Below are positions 25,607-34,427 of a stretch of 64,000 nt of DNA, piece after piece (position 1 is the first letter of the stretch; each line of letters opens with the position of its first letter). Where the stretch lies: contig JACPTG010000004.1 in NCBI GenBank assembly GCA_016192905.1, forward strand, positions 69,745 through 133,744, read 5' to 3'. A program made the translations under genes and the position numbers. This DNA comes from Candidatus Woesearchaeota archaeon (GTDB lineage: Archaea > Nanobdellota > Nanobdellia > Woesearchaeales > UBA10216). The notes below the pieces were generated by a model. That model did no database searches. It was not told where the DNA came from and saw nothing but the letters and a program-made list of their open reading frames with translations.

Positions 25607-26456
25607 ACGTTTCCCTGCTGCTTGGCTCGCCGCACTCAGCGCAGTAGAGAAGCGGGCTTTCCACAGGCATCTGCTTAAGAAGAGGCGAAAGCTTGAGGAA
25701 AGAATGCACTATTGAAGCCTTGGTACCCGGCGACTTTGACTCGGCATCATTCAGGAAGTCGCGGATCATTGCCCTGAACGACTTGGGGGCGTTCGGGCAC
25801 TCTGAATACTTAATGCTAAAGCCCTGCAGGAAAGAATAGGTAGCTACTTCCTTTTCAGTGCAGAAATACAGGGGCTTGACTCTTGGCGTGAACCTGTTAT
25901 CGGTTAGAACTCCTGTGCTCGGGCCCAGCCTCGCCATAAGGTGAATGTTGCTCTTCATCATATTCATCATTACAGACTGGGCCTCATCATCCAGATTATG
26001 GCCTGTGGCCAGCTTATCATAGCCCCTGGCTGCCTTGTTGAGAAGGTACCTTCTTAATATGCCGCATGGCATGCAAGGAATCTTATAGTTGCTTCTGCTC
26101 ATCAGCTCGTCCAGGGTGAATCCAAACTGTTCCTGGTAAGAGGCAATCTTAAGCTTTATGCCGTGGCTCGTGCAGAATTCCCTGAGGCCTGCCAGTGTTC
26201 CTTCCCTATAGCCTTGGATTCCCTCATCTATGGCTAGGGCCTCCACATCATAGCCCAGCTTTTGAAGGATGTAAAGAAGCGATGTGCTGTCCTTGCCACC
26301 GCTTGCAGCTACAGATATCCTGTCTTTTCGGTCAAGAAGCTGGAACTGCCTTATTGCATTGGCGACTTTACTTTCAAACAACTCAAGAAAATGGCTCTTG
26401 CAATAAGGATTGTCTGTTTCCACTCCTGCTTTTCTGCTGCACTTCCGGCACTGCAT
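25566..26456 (-). CDS. ttuA: tRNA 2-thiolation enzyme TtuA/Ncs6 family
   Basis: The 296-residue protein has an N-terminal zinc finger (CRKCSRKAG...YCKSHF), a PP-loop ATPase motif SGGKDST (residues ~52-58), the catalytic or Fe-S cysteines in PCMPCG and later cysteines. A C-terminal zinc ribbon (CAECGEPSSRETCNAC) closes the protein. The enzyme adenylates tRNA and inserts sulfur, using a ubiquitin-like sulfur carrier; a candidate carrier is encoded at 53620. It is transcribed on the minus strand and ends inside the antitoxin promoter. Confidence 0.88.
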   Translation of the reverse strand: MQCRKCSRKAGVETDNPYCKSHFLELFESKVANAIRQFQLLDRKDRISVAASGGKDSTSLLYILQKLGYDVEALAIDEGIQGYREGTLAGLREFCTSHGIKLKIASYQEQFGFTLDELMSRSNYKIPCMPCGILRRYLLNKAARGYDKLATGHNLDDEAQSVMMNMMKSNIHLMARLGPSTGVLTDNRFTPRVKPLYFCTEKEVATYSFLQGFSIKYSECPNAPKSFRAMIRDFLNDAESKSPGTKASIVHSFLKLSPLLKQMPVESPLLYCAECGEPSSRETCNACNIARIVIFK

Positions 26457-26522
26457 CTGCCATGGATGTCAAGAATCGTTTTAATATGTTTGTTTAAGCC
26501 AAATAGCTAAAGAAAGAATAAT

Positions 26523-27320
26523 CTACTTTCCAATCTTCCTTGTGTAAGAGGCAAACATCTTCTCGAAAGATGACGCAAGGAATGGGGAGGTTACGCTGAT
26601 TGCCGAATCGTACAACGGGTTCACCTCTGCATCATCAAAAATCATGAACATTACATTGGAAGAGTCCACAACGCAGAACCTGGCAGCCCCAGGGCAGTCA
26701 AAGACTTCAGCCACAGACCTCAGATCTGAAGCAGCCCTGGCAGACTCCTGACCAGCTATTGGAGCTGCAATCCTTACCTTAACGCCCCTGTCCTTGGCCT
26801 TCTTCAGAAGCTTCATGAACGAGTCCTTTTTCCTGACAATGCCCGCCTGGCTGGTCATAATGTTAATTGACTTGCCTGAATTCCTTATCAGCCCTTCAAG
26901 GTGGTTGTAAATCGCCTTCCTGCCCTTAATGCTAGTCGCAAGCTCAAAAGGCTCAACAACATCTATACCGTTCTTGTAAAGCATATTCAGCTCAGCAAGC
27001 AGGTCAGTCTTCCTAAGCTTGTCAAGAGAGCCCCTCTTCTCATCAGCCTCTTCAGCAATGCGCTTCTTAACCCTGTCAAGGACAGCATCAGGGGAAACGG
27101 CAATGTACTTTATGGGCTTGCCAACCTTCAGCATGATAAAGCCCTTGCGCTCAAGGCTCTCAAGAACATCATACGCCCTTGACCTTGGTACATTAGCCAT
27201 GTCAGAAAGCTCACCTGCAGTTGCAGCGCCCTTGGCCAACAGCGCAGTCCAAAGCCTAGACTCATAGCTGTTAAGCCCGAAGTGCCTTACCTGCTCCAAA
27301 ATCTCCTTCTGAACAAGCAT
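26523..27320 (-). CDS. TrmB-family transcription regulator
   Basis: I start at the ATG at 27320 (MLVQKEILEQVRHFGLNSYE) because a TATA box (TTTTTATAAT, ~27341-27350) lies about 26 nt upstream; the track's start would fall before the transcript. The ~75-residue N-terminal winged helix (TAGELSDMANVPRSRAYDVLESLERKG) is TrmB-like. It is followed by a coiled linker and a phospholipase D-like C-terminal domain typical of sugar-responsive TrmB proteins. It is divergent from orc1 across the origin region. The ligand is unknown. Confidence 0.82.
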   Translation of the reverse strand: MLVQKEILEQVRHFGLNSYESRLWTALLAKGAATAGELSDMANVPRSRAYDVLESLERKGFIMLKVGKPIKYIAVSPDAVLDRVKKRIAEEADEKRGSLDKLRKTDLLAELNMLYKNGIDVVEPFELATSIKGRKAIYNHLEGLIRNSGKSINIMTSQAGIVRKKDSFMKLLKKAKDRGVKVRIAAPIAGQESARAASDLRSVAEVFDCPGAARFCVVDSSNVMFMIFDDAEVNPLYDSAISVTSPFLASSFEKMFASYTRKIGK

Positions 27321-27412
27321 GGCAGTGGGATAAAAGGGCATTATAAAAAGGTTTTGCTTGTTTTACCACTCAGCGATAGTATATAGATAGTTGACTGTGT
27401 ACCTCCAAACAG

Positions 27413-27590
27413 CCCTCTGACCCCTTGGTTTCTTATGGAGGGTTGTGTTTGTGTGTTCAATTGATAGAAAGTCAGTAGGAAACGCTTCTCTGTTTTCAAC
27501 CAACAGTTCTTTTCTATATTGTAAATAATATTGAATAATTTTTTATAACATAACAATAAACACTTCCACAGGAAACCAGGGTGTGGGGGT
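27413..27590. other. Putative replication origin (oriC) with inverted ORB boxes
   Basis: The gene-free 27321-27635 spacer lies directly upstream of orc1. It holds two origin recognition boxes in opposite orientation. The minus-strand box is CTCCATAAGAAACCAAGGGG (27421-27440) and the plus-strand box is TTCCACAGGAAACCAGGGTG followed by TGGGGG (27564-27590). Both fit the archaeal ORB pattern TCCA-N3-GAAAC plus a G run. Between them is an AT-rich stretch (about 27515-27563) suited to unwinding. Inverted ORBs flanking an AT-rich element next to orc1/cdc6 is the standard archaeal origin layout. Confidence 0.75.
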
Positions 27591-27635
27591 TTAGAAGGGA
27601 ATTAAGACTTTTAAAGATGGTGCGGGTGAGGGTGC

Positions 27636-28844
27636 TTGGGGCAGAGCGGGCTGACAGGGTTCTTTGACAGGTATCTTGAGGCCAAATCCATATTCAGGAA
27701 CAAGGCAGTTCTCCAGTCAGCACACATTCCGCAGGCAGTGCTCCACAGGGAGAAGGAGATTGGCGCAATAGCCGGAATACTGGCGCCAAGCCTGAAAAAA
27801 GAGAAGCCATCCAACCTATTCATATACGGGAAGGCCGGCAGCGGAAAGACCCTCAGCATGCGACATGTCGCGGCAGAACTCGAAATGCATGCCGACGCAA
27901 ACAACATACCCCTCAAAATAGTATACCTGAACTGCAAGCTTAAAAGGATTGCAGACACAGAGTATAGGCTCATAGCCCAGCTTGCAAGGGATTACGGAAA
28001 ATCAATACCGCCAACAGGCCTGCCAACCGACGAAGTCTACAAAATATTCCACCAGGCCATAGACAGCAACAGCTGCGTGAACATAATAATCCTGGACGAG
28101 ATAGACCAGCTCGTAAAGAAAGCAGGGGATGAAATACTGTACAACCTCACCAGGATAAATGACGAGCTGAAAAATGCAAAGATATCAATAGCAGGGATAT
28201 CAAACGACATGGTGTTCCTTGACGCGCTTGACCCAAGAGTTAAATCCTCCTTGTCAGAAGAGGAGATAATCTTCGCACCCTACAACGCCCTGCAGCTGCA
28301 GGACATACTAAGCGAAAGGGCCAGAGAAGCATTCACCGAGAACGCACTGGAGCAGGGAGTGCTTGAGAAATGCGCAGCGTACGCGGCAAGGGAGCATGGA
28401 GATGCAAGACGGTGCCTTGAGCTCCTCAGGGTGGCTGGCGAAATAGCTGAAAGGAACAGCAGCAGCAGCATAGGCATAAGCCACCTGGACGCAGCAGACG
28501 AAAAAATAGAAAGGGACAGGCTCATGATAATACTCACCACACAGCCAAAACAGAGCCAGGCAACCCTATATGCAATAGTGTCAATAGGAATCAGCAGCAA
28601 AGCCAGCATATTCACAGGGGACGTATACGAGCTTTACAAGACAGTATGCAGCAGGATAGGACTAAGGCCCCTGACACAACGGAGGGTATCAGACATTATA
28701 GCCGAGCTGGACATGCTGGGAATAGTCAACGTCAAGGTAATCTCCAAGGGAAGATACGGGAGAACAAGGGAAATTGCGCTTTCAGTCCCAAGCACAACAA
28801 CACCCCGAATGAAGAAAATACTTGAAGAGTCCCTAAACCTGTGA
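27636..28844 (+). CDS. orc1: Orc1/Cdc6 origin-binding initiator
   Basis: The 402-residue AAA+ protein has Walker A GKAGSGKT (65-72), Walker B IIILDEID and sensor/arginine-finger segments. A C-terminal winged helix (TQRRVSDIIAELDMLGIVNVKV) would contact ORB DNA. The frame begins with TTG at 27636, with a stop three codons upstream and a TATA-like CTTTTAAAG about 25 nt before it, so a leaderless TTG start is likely. It is followed after 1 nt by DP1, forming a replication operon. Confidence 0.93.
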   Translation: MGQSGLTGFFDRYLEAKSIFRNKAVLQSAHIPQAVLHREKEIGAIAGILAPSLKKEKPSNLFIYGKAGSGKTLSMRHVAAELEMHADANNIPLKIVYLNCKLKRIADTEYRLIAQLARDYGKSIPPTGLPTDEVYKIFHQAIDSNSCVNIIILDEIDQLVKKAGDEILYNLTRINDELKNAKISIAGISNDMVFLDALDPRVKSSLSEEEIIFAPYNALQLQDILSERAREAFTENALEQGVLEKCAAYAAREHGDARRCLELLRVAGEIAERNSSSSIGISHLDAADEKIERDRLMIILTTQPKQSQATLYAIVSIGISSKASIFTGDVYELYKTVCSRIGLRPLTQRRVSDIIAELDMLGIVNVKVISKGRYGRTREIALSVPSTTTPRMKKILEESLNL

Positions 28845-28845
28845 A

Positions 28846-30228
28846 ATGGACGAGCAAAAGAAAAAGGCAATAGAGGTTCTCCTAAAAAGAAACGTACTGG
28901 TAAGTCCTGAGCTTCTTGAGAACATAGACAAGCTCGGAATAGAGGAAATTCAGAAGGCACGCAAGGAACCGGGCTCTGTGGAAATCCAGCAGTCATACTA
29001 TGAGCCTCCAAAAAAGAGAGAATGCTCTGACTTTGTGGAATACTACAATGACCGCTTCAGGACAATCGAAAGGATGCTGGCAGCAAGGCCTGAAATGAGC
29101 GGAGCAACAAGCATAAGCAGGCTGAAATTAGGCAGGCAGGAAAAGGCAACAATAATAGGCCTGATAGCAGACAAGCAGACAACAAAAAACGAGCACATAA
29201 TGCTAACGGTCGAAGACCAGACAGGAAGCGCAAAGGTACTGGTCAGCAAGGCCAAGCAGGAGCTTTACAACACAGCCAAGGACTGCGTATTGGACGAAAT
29301 AATAGGAATAACCGGAGCATACAATGGCGAACTCCTTTTTGCAGCAAGCATAATCCACCCGGACGTGCCTACAGAGGAGGCAAAAAAAAGTCCCTATGAA
29401 GGATACGCGGTATTCCTGTCAGACATACACGTGGGCTCAAAGAAATTCCTTGGGGAGGAATTCAACAAGTTCCTAAGCTGGATAAACAGCGAGCTGGGAA
29501 GCGAAGAGCAGAAAGAGCTGGCACGCAAGGTAAAATACGTATTCGTAATAGGCGACATAGTGGATGGCGTGGGGATATACCCTGACCAGGACGAGGAGCT
29601 TGAGGAAAAGGACATCTTTGGCCAGTACAAAAAATGCGCAGAGCTCTTCAGCAGGATACCAAAAGACAAGAAGATAATAATCTCCCCAGGCAACCATGAC
29701 TCGATGAGGATATCAGAGCCGCAGCCGCCCTTCATAGGCGAAATGTTCGTTCCATTGCTAAACCTCCCGAACGTGTACCCTGTGTCAAACCCAGCCTACG
29801 TTACGCTGGACAAGACAGCGGATTTCCCTGGCCTGACAGTACTGGTATACCACGGCTACAGCTTTGACTACTATGTAGCAAACGTGGAAAGCATACGCAC
29901 AAAGGGAGGGTACGACAGGGCAGACCTCATAATGAAGTTCCTTCTCCAGCGAAGGCACCTGAGCCCCACACACTCGGCAACATTATACATCCCATCTGCA
30001 ACAGACAACCTTGTAATAAGAAAAGTCCCAGACATATTCGCAACAGGCCACATCCACAGGTCATACGCCGCCCAATACAAGCACGTAACACTCATCAGCA
30101 GCTCATGCTGGCAGGGCAAGACAAGCTTCCAGGAAAGAATGGGGCATGTCCCCCAACCAGCCCGGGTCCCAATCATAAACCTCCAGACAAGGGAAGTGAA
30201 AATCCTGAAATTCGGGGCTGAAGAATGA
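28846..30228 (+). CDS. polB: DNA polymerase D small subunit DP1
   Basis: The 460-residue protein has an OB-fold part (residues ~100-180, ATIIGLIADKQTTKN...) and a calcineurin-like 3'-5' exonuclease domain with SDIHVGS, GDIVDG, SPGNHD and ATGHIH motifs. It gives proofreading activity to the archaeal D-family polymerase. It starts 1 nt after orc1 and its stop overlaps the DP2 start (ATGA), so all three genes are probably co-transcribed. Confidence 0.95.
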   Translation: MDEQKKKAIEVLLKRNVLVSPELLENIDKLGIEEIQKARKEPGSVEIQQSYYEPPKKRECSDFVEYYNDRFRTIERMLAARPEMSGATSISRLKLGRQEKATIIGLIADKQTTKNEHIMLTVEDQTGSAKVLVSKAKQELYNTAKDCVLDEIIGITGAYNGELLFAASIIHPDVPTEEAKKSPYEGYAVFLSDIHVGSKKFLGEEFNKFLSWINSELGSEEQKELARKVKYVFVIGDIVDGVGIYPDQDEELEEKDIFGQYKKCAELFSRIPKDKKIIISPGNHDSMRISEPQPPFIGEMFVPLLNLPNVYPVSNPAYVTLDKTADFPGLTVLVYHGYSFDYYVANVESIRTKGGYDRADLIMKFLLQRRHLSPTHSATLYIPSATDNLVIRKVPDIFATGHIHRSYAAQYKHVTLISSSCWQGKTSFQERMGHVPQPARVPIINLQTREVKILKFGAEE

Positions 30229-33200
30229 GCATGAACGAGTACTTTGAATCAATCAGCCGCTCACTCAAAAGCGCTTACTCGGCAGCTGAAAAGGCCAGAA
30301 AGAAGGGATACGACCCTGAAACAAAAGTGGACATCCCCCTCGCAAAAAACATGGCAGAGAGGGTAGAGGGCCTCATATCAGCAATCGCCCCTGAAATATC
30401 CGGCAAGGGAATCCCGAAAAGGATAGAGCAGCTTGAAAAGAAATACGGCGCGCTGGCATGGCAGGTATCCCTGATAATAGCAGAAGAAGTGGCCAGGGAG
30501 AAATTCTGCCAGTTCAAAAGCCAAAAAGAAGCCATGGAAGTGGGCATAAGAACAGGATTTGCATACCACACAGTCGGCGTCGTTGCCGCGCCCCTTGAAG
30601 GGTTTGTGGAGTTGCGCATCAAGAAGAGGGCAGACGGGAAAGACTATATCGCGGCTTCATTCGCAGGGCCAATCAGGGGCGCAGGAGGGACAGCGGCAGG
30701 AGTCTGCCTGGTGATTACAGACCACATAAGGAAATGCATGGGCTACGCAGAATACGACCCCACAGAAGATGAAATGAACAGATTCGCGACAGAACTGGAC
30801 GACTACCATGAAAGGGTAACCAACCTCCAATACAAGCCCGCCAAGGAGGAGGTAAAATTCCTCATCTCAAAGCTGCCTGTGGAGGTTGATGGCGAGCCCT
30901 CTGAAAGGATGGAGGTAAGCAACCACAAGGACCTGCCAAGAATAAGCACAAACAAGATACGCTCAGGAGTATGCCTTGTCATTTCCATGCTCGCCCTGAA
31001 AGCGCCAAAGCTGTGGAAGGAACTCAAGCTATGGGGAAAGGAGTTCGACCTGGACTGGAGCTTCCTCGCAACATACATCGCCATGCGAAAGGAAAAGGCA
31101 AAAAAAGTTTCCGGACTCTTTCCAGACTATACCTACATAGCAGACCTCGTGGCAGGACGGCCAGTACTGTCATACCCCCTAAGGCCAGGCGGGTTCAGGC
31201 TAAGATACGGCAAGACAAGAATGAGCGGATACTCATCAATAGGCCTGAACCCGAGCACGCTCGCAATACTCCTCGGATACATAGCAACAGGGACGCAGCT
31301 AAAAACAGAAAGGCCTGGAAAGGCAGCAGCTGTAACGCCCGCAGACAGCATAGACGGGCCAATCGTCAAGCTGAAGGACGGCAGCGTAATAAGGCTTGAA
31401 AGCGAGCACGCCGCAAAACAGCAAAAAGACCAGATAGAGGAAATACTATACCTCGGAGACATACTGGTAAGCTACGGCGACTTCCTCGACAGGGCCCAGC
31501 CACTTGTGCCAGCAGGCTACTGCGAGGAATGGCACATCCAGGAGCTTGAAAAGGCAACAGTAGACCTCTTCGGAAACCTGGACATCGAGAAGCTTGCCGA
31601 GCACACAGAAGTTGCGCCAGAAGAGCTCGGGGCAATAATGCACAACCCCTTCATCGTAAAGCCAACAATGGCGACTGCGCTCAAGATATCTGAAAAAACA
31701 GGCGTCCCACTCCATCCATACTATACGTATTACTGGAACAGCCTGAGCAGCCACGACCTGACTGAGCTGGCAGACTGGCTTGCAAGCGGAAGCATAAGAA
31801 AAGAGGGCAGGATAATCCTGCAGATGAACAAGGCAAAAAGGCACCTTGAAGTCGCAGGAGTGCCACATACAGTGGCAGGGAACGAATACGTCGTGATACA
31901 GGGACAGGAGGCAGAGGCGCTCATCGCAACATTCAGCCTTGACACACAAACAGCAAAACTCCTGGAAAGCCCTGACAAGACGCCAGTCGAAATGCTAAAC
32001 ACCATAAGCAAGGTGAAGGTAAGAGACAAGGGTGGAACATATGTAGGAGCGAGAATGGGCAGGCCTGAAAAGGCAAAAATGCGAGAACTGACAGGCTCGC
32101 CGCACGTACTATTCCCAGTGGGCGCCGAAGGCGGAAGGCTAAGAAGCCTCCAGAGCGCCATACAGGCAGGAAAAGTGACAGCCGAGTTCCCAACAAGAAC
32201 CTGCAGCAACTGCAGCTCAGAAACAATCTACGGCGTATGCGAGGAATGCGGAAAGGCAACAACCATAACGTACAACTGCGCAATTTGCGGAGGCAAAAAT
32301 TGCACGCACAACCCGACAGGATTCAAAAGAATGACCATAAACCCGGACAGATACCTCCAGGCCAGCCTGAAAAAACTGAAGGTAAAAAGCTACCCAGACC
32401 TAATCAAGGGAGTGAAGGGCCTGTCAAACAAGGACCACACACCGGAAAACCTGGCCAAAGGCGTGCTCAGAGCCATGCACGACCTGGCAGTCAACAAAGA
32501 CGGGACAACAAGATATGACATGACAGAGCTGCCGATAACACACTTCAAGCCATTTGAAGTCATGACCCCAGTCCCCAGGCTGCTGGAGCTTGGATATGAG
32601 AAGGACATCAACGGCAACCCGCTAAAGGAGAATGACCAGACACTCGAACTGAAGCCACAGGATTTAATCCTCCCAACAGGGTTCGGGGACGAAAGCGCAG
32701 ACTCTGTACTGTTCAGGGTCGCAAGCTTTGTGGACGACGAGCTAAGGCTGCTGTACAACCAGGAGCCATTCTACAAGCTGAAAAAAAAAGAGGAACTGGT
32801 CGGCCACCTTGTAATAGGCCTTGCGCCGCACATCAGCGCAGGAATGGTAGGAAGGATAATCGGCTTCTCAAAGACGCAGACAATGCTCGCCCACCCGCTA
32901 TACCACGCAGCCATGAGAAGGGACACTGACGGAGACGAGGCATGCGTCATGCTCCTGATGGACGCGCTGCTTAATTTTTCCAGACAGTTCCTCCCTGACA
33001 AGCGAGGAGCAAAAACAATGGACTCGCCACTAGTCCTTACCTCAAAGCTAATCCCTGCCGAGGTTGACGACATGGCACACAGGATAGACGTGGCTTGGAG
33101 ATACCCGCTAAGCTTCTACGAGGCAACACTCCAGCAGAAAATGCCAAGCGGAGTGGAAATACTCCAGTCAAGGCTGGGCACAGACCAGCAGTATGAAGGA

Positions 33201-33668
33201 CTCGGGTACACGCACGAGCTCCACGACATAAACTCAGGCAACACATACTCAGCATACAAGCTGCTGCCTTCAATGGAGGAAAAGCTCAAAGGGCAAATGC
33301 TGCTGGCAGAGCAGATAAGGGCTGTAGACGCGCAGGGGGTCGCAAAAATGGTAATAGAAAAGCACCTCCTCCGGGACATAAAAGGCAACCTCAGGAAATT
33401 CTCAACACAGCAGTTCAGATGCGTAAAATGCAACAAGAAATACCGCAGGCCGCCACTCTCCGGAATGTGCGAGTGCAAAGGCAAGCTGATATTCACAGTA
33501 TCCGAAGGCTCAATAACAAAATACCTCGGCCCTGCGATAAGCCTTGCCGAGAAATATGCAGTATCAGCCTACCTCCAGCAGACGCTGATGCTCACCAAGA
33601 AAAGGGTGGAGGAAGTATTCGGCAGGGACAAGGAGAAGCAGGAAGGGCTTGGAAGGTGGTTTGGGTAG
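30225..33668 (+). CDS. polC: DNA polymerase D large subunit DP2
   Basis: The 1147-residue catalytic subunit has the catalytic aspartates in MRRDTDGDEACVMLLMDALL (around residue 900), with GPIRGAGGTAAG nearer the N-terminus. Zinc-binding modules are CSNCSSETIYGVCEECG with CAICGGKNC (~residues 660-690) and CVKCNKKYRR...MCECKG near the C-terminus. DP2 genes often contain inteins; this one has none. Confidence 0.95.
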   Translation: MSMNEYFESISRSLKSAYSAAEKARKKGYDPETKVDIPLAKNMAERVEGLISAIAPEISGKGIPKRIEQLEKKYGALAWQVSLIIAEEVAREKFCQFKSQKEAMEVGIRTGFAYHTVGVVAAPLEGFVELRIKKRADGKDYIAASFAGPIRGAGGTAAGVCLVITDHIRKCMGYAEYDPTEDEMNRFATELDDYHERVTNLQYKPAKEEVKFLISKLPVEVDGEPSERMEVSNHKDLPRISTNKIRSGVCLVISMLALKAPKLWKELKLWGKEFDLDWSFLATYIAMRKEKAKKVSGLFPDYTYIADLVAGRPVLSYPLRPGGFRLRYGKTRMSGYSSIGLNPSTLAILLGYIATGTQLKTERPGKAAAVTPADSIDGPIVKLKDGSVIRLESEHAAKQQKDQIEEILYLGDILVSYGDFLDRAQPLVPAGYCEEWHIQELEKATVDLFGNLDIEKLAEHTEVAPEELGAIMHNPFIVKPTMATALKISEKTGVPLHPYYTYYWNSLSSHDLTELADWLASGSIRKEGRIILQMNKAKRHLEVAGVPHTVAGNEYVVIQGQEAEALIATFSLDTQTAKLLESPDKTPVEMLNTISKVKVRDKGGTYVGARMGRPEKAKMRELTGSPHVLFPVGAEGGRLRSLQSAIQAGKVTAEFPTRTCSNCSSETIYGVCEECGKATTITYNCAICGGKNCTHNPTGFKRMTINPDRYLQASLKKLKVKSYPDLIKGVKGLSNKDHTPENLAKGVLRAMHDLAVNKDGTTRYDMTELPITHFKPFEVMTPVPRLLELGYEKDINGNPLKENDQTLELKPQDLILPTGFGDESADSVLFRVASFVDDELRLLYNQEPFYKLKKKEELVGHLVIGLAPHISAGMVGRIIGFSKTQTMLAHPLYHAAMRRDTDGDEACVMLLMDALLNFSRQFLPDKRGAKTMDSPLVLTSKLIPAEVDDMAHRIDVAWRYPLSFYEATLQQKMPSGVEILQSRLGTDQQYEGLGYTHELHDINSGNTYSAYKLLPSMEEKLKGQMLLAEQIRAVDAQGVAKMVIEKHLLRDIKGNLRKFSTQQFRCVKCNKKYRRPPLSGMCECKGKLIFTVSEGSITKYLGPAISLAEKYAVSAYLQQTLMLTKKRVEEVFGRDKEKQEGLGRWFG

Positions 33669-33719
33669 TAAACTTACCAACAAGAATGTTTAAATACTTA
33701 ACAGCAGGGCATCAATGAA

Positions 33720-34427
33720 ATGAAAAGAGGGCAGATAGCTGTCTTTTTGGTGGCTGGCATTCTATTGCTGTTCCTATCCGCCATAGGCTATTATTTCCTG
33801 TTTAAGGCGCCAGAGCCAAGGGCGGAATCGGTAGAGGACTCCGCCACCCAGCGAATAGTTGACATATGCCTGCAGCAGGTTTCAGAGCAGGCTGTAAAGG
33901 ACTTGGCGCTGCAAGGCGGATATTTTGACGTCCCTTCTGCCAGAATTGACCGGGCCACCTACCGCATACCCTTTTACTATGAGCCAGGGCTGAAAAAGGT
34001 CCCGCCAATTGAAACCCTGGAGCTGGAATTTTCCAAATACGTGGATGCCAAGCTTGCAGCATGCGCAGACTTCACAGGCATGGAAAGGCAAGGGTACAGA
34101 ATACAGGCTGGAAAGCCGAAGACATCCACAACCATCGCAGACCAGAAGATATCAATTGAAACGTCATACCCAATTACAATTGAATTAGGCCCGAACAAGC
34201 ACAAGCTTGAGAAATTCAGCCATGACTTCGAGTCAGAATACAAACTAAGCCATGACATCAGCCAGAGGCTTGTGGAGAAAGCCCACCAGGAGCCAATGTA
34301 CGTTGACCTGACATTCCTAAACGGGCTTGAGCAGCCAGTTTCCTACATACCCTACAAAGAGGATATAGGGATTTATGTCGTATTCGGGCCAAATTACCTG
34401 TACATGTTCGGGGTGAAGCTGAAATGA
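33720..34427 (+). CDS. Short RGQI-anchored surface protein (235 aa)
   Basis: It begins MKRGQIAVFLVAGILLLFLS and contains only the shared N-terminal module: ICLQQVSEQAVKDLALQGGY, then ACADFTGMERQGYRIQAGKP and SYPITIEL. Its two conserved cysteines match those of the three giant paralogues at 15855, 20767 and 49177. The ending (IPYKEDIGIYVVFGPNYLYMFG) has no extra ectodomain. A TATA box (GTTTAAATAC) precedes it. Its stop overlaps the next start (ATGA), which ties it to the secreted 1707-residue protein. Confidence 0.78.
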   Translation: MKRGQIAVFLVAGILLLFLSAIGYYFLFKAPEPRAESVEDSATQRIVDICLQQVSEQAVKDLALQGGYFDVPSARIDRATYRIPFYYEPGLKKVPPIETLELEFSKYVDAKLAACADFTGMERQGYRIQAGKPKTSTTIADQKISIETSYPITIELGPNKHKLEKFSHDFESEYKLSHDISQRLVEKAHQEPMYVDLTFLNGLEQPVSYIPYKEDIGIYVVFGPNYLYMFGVKLK

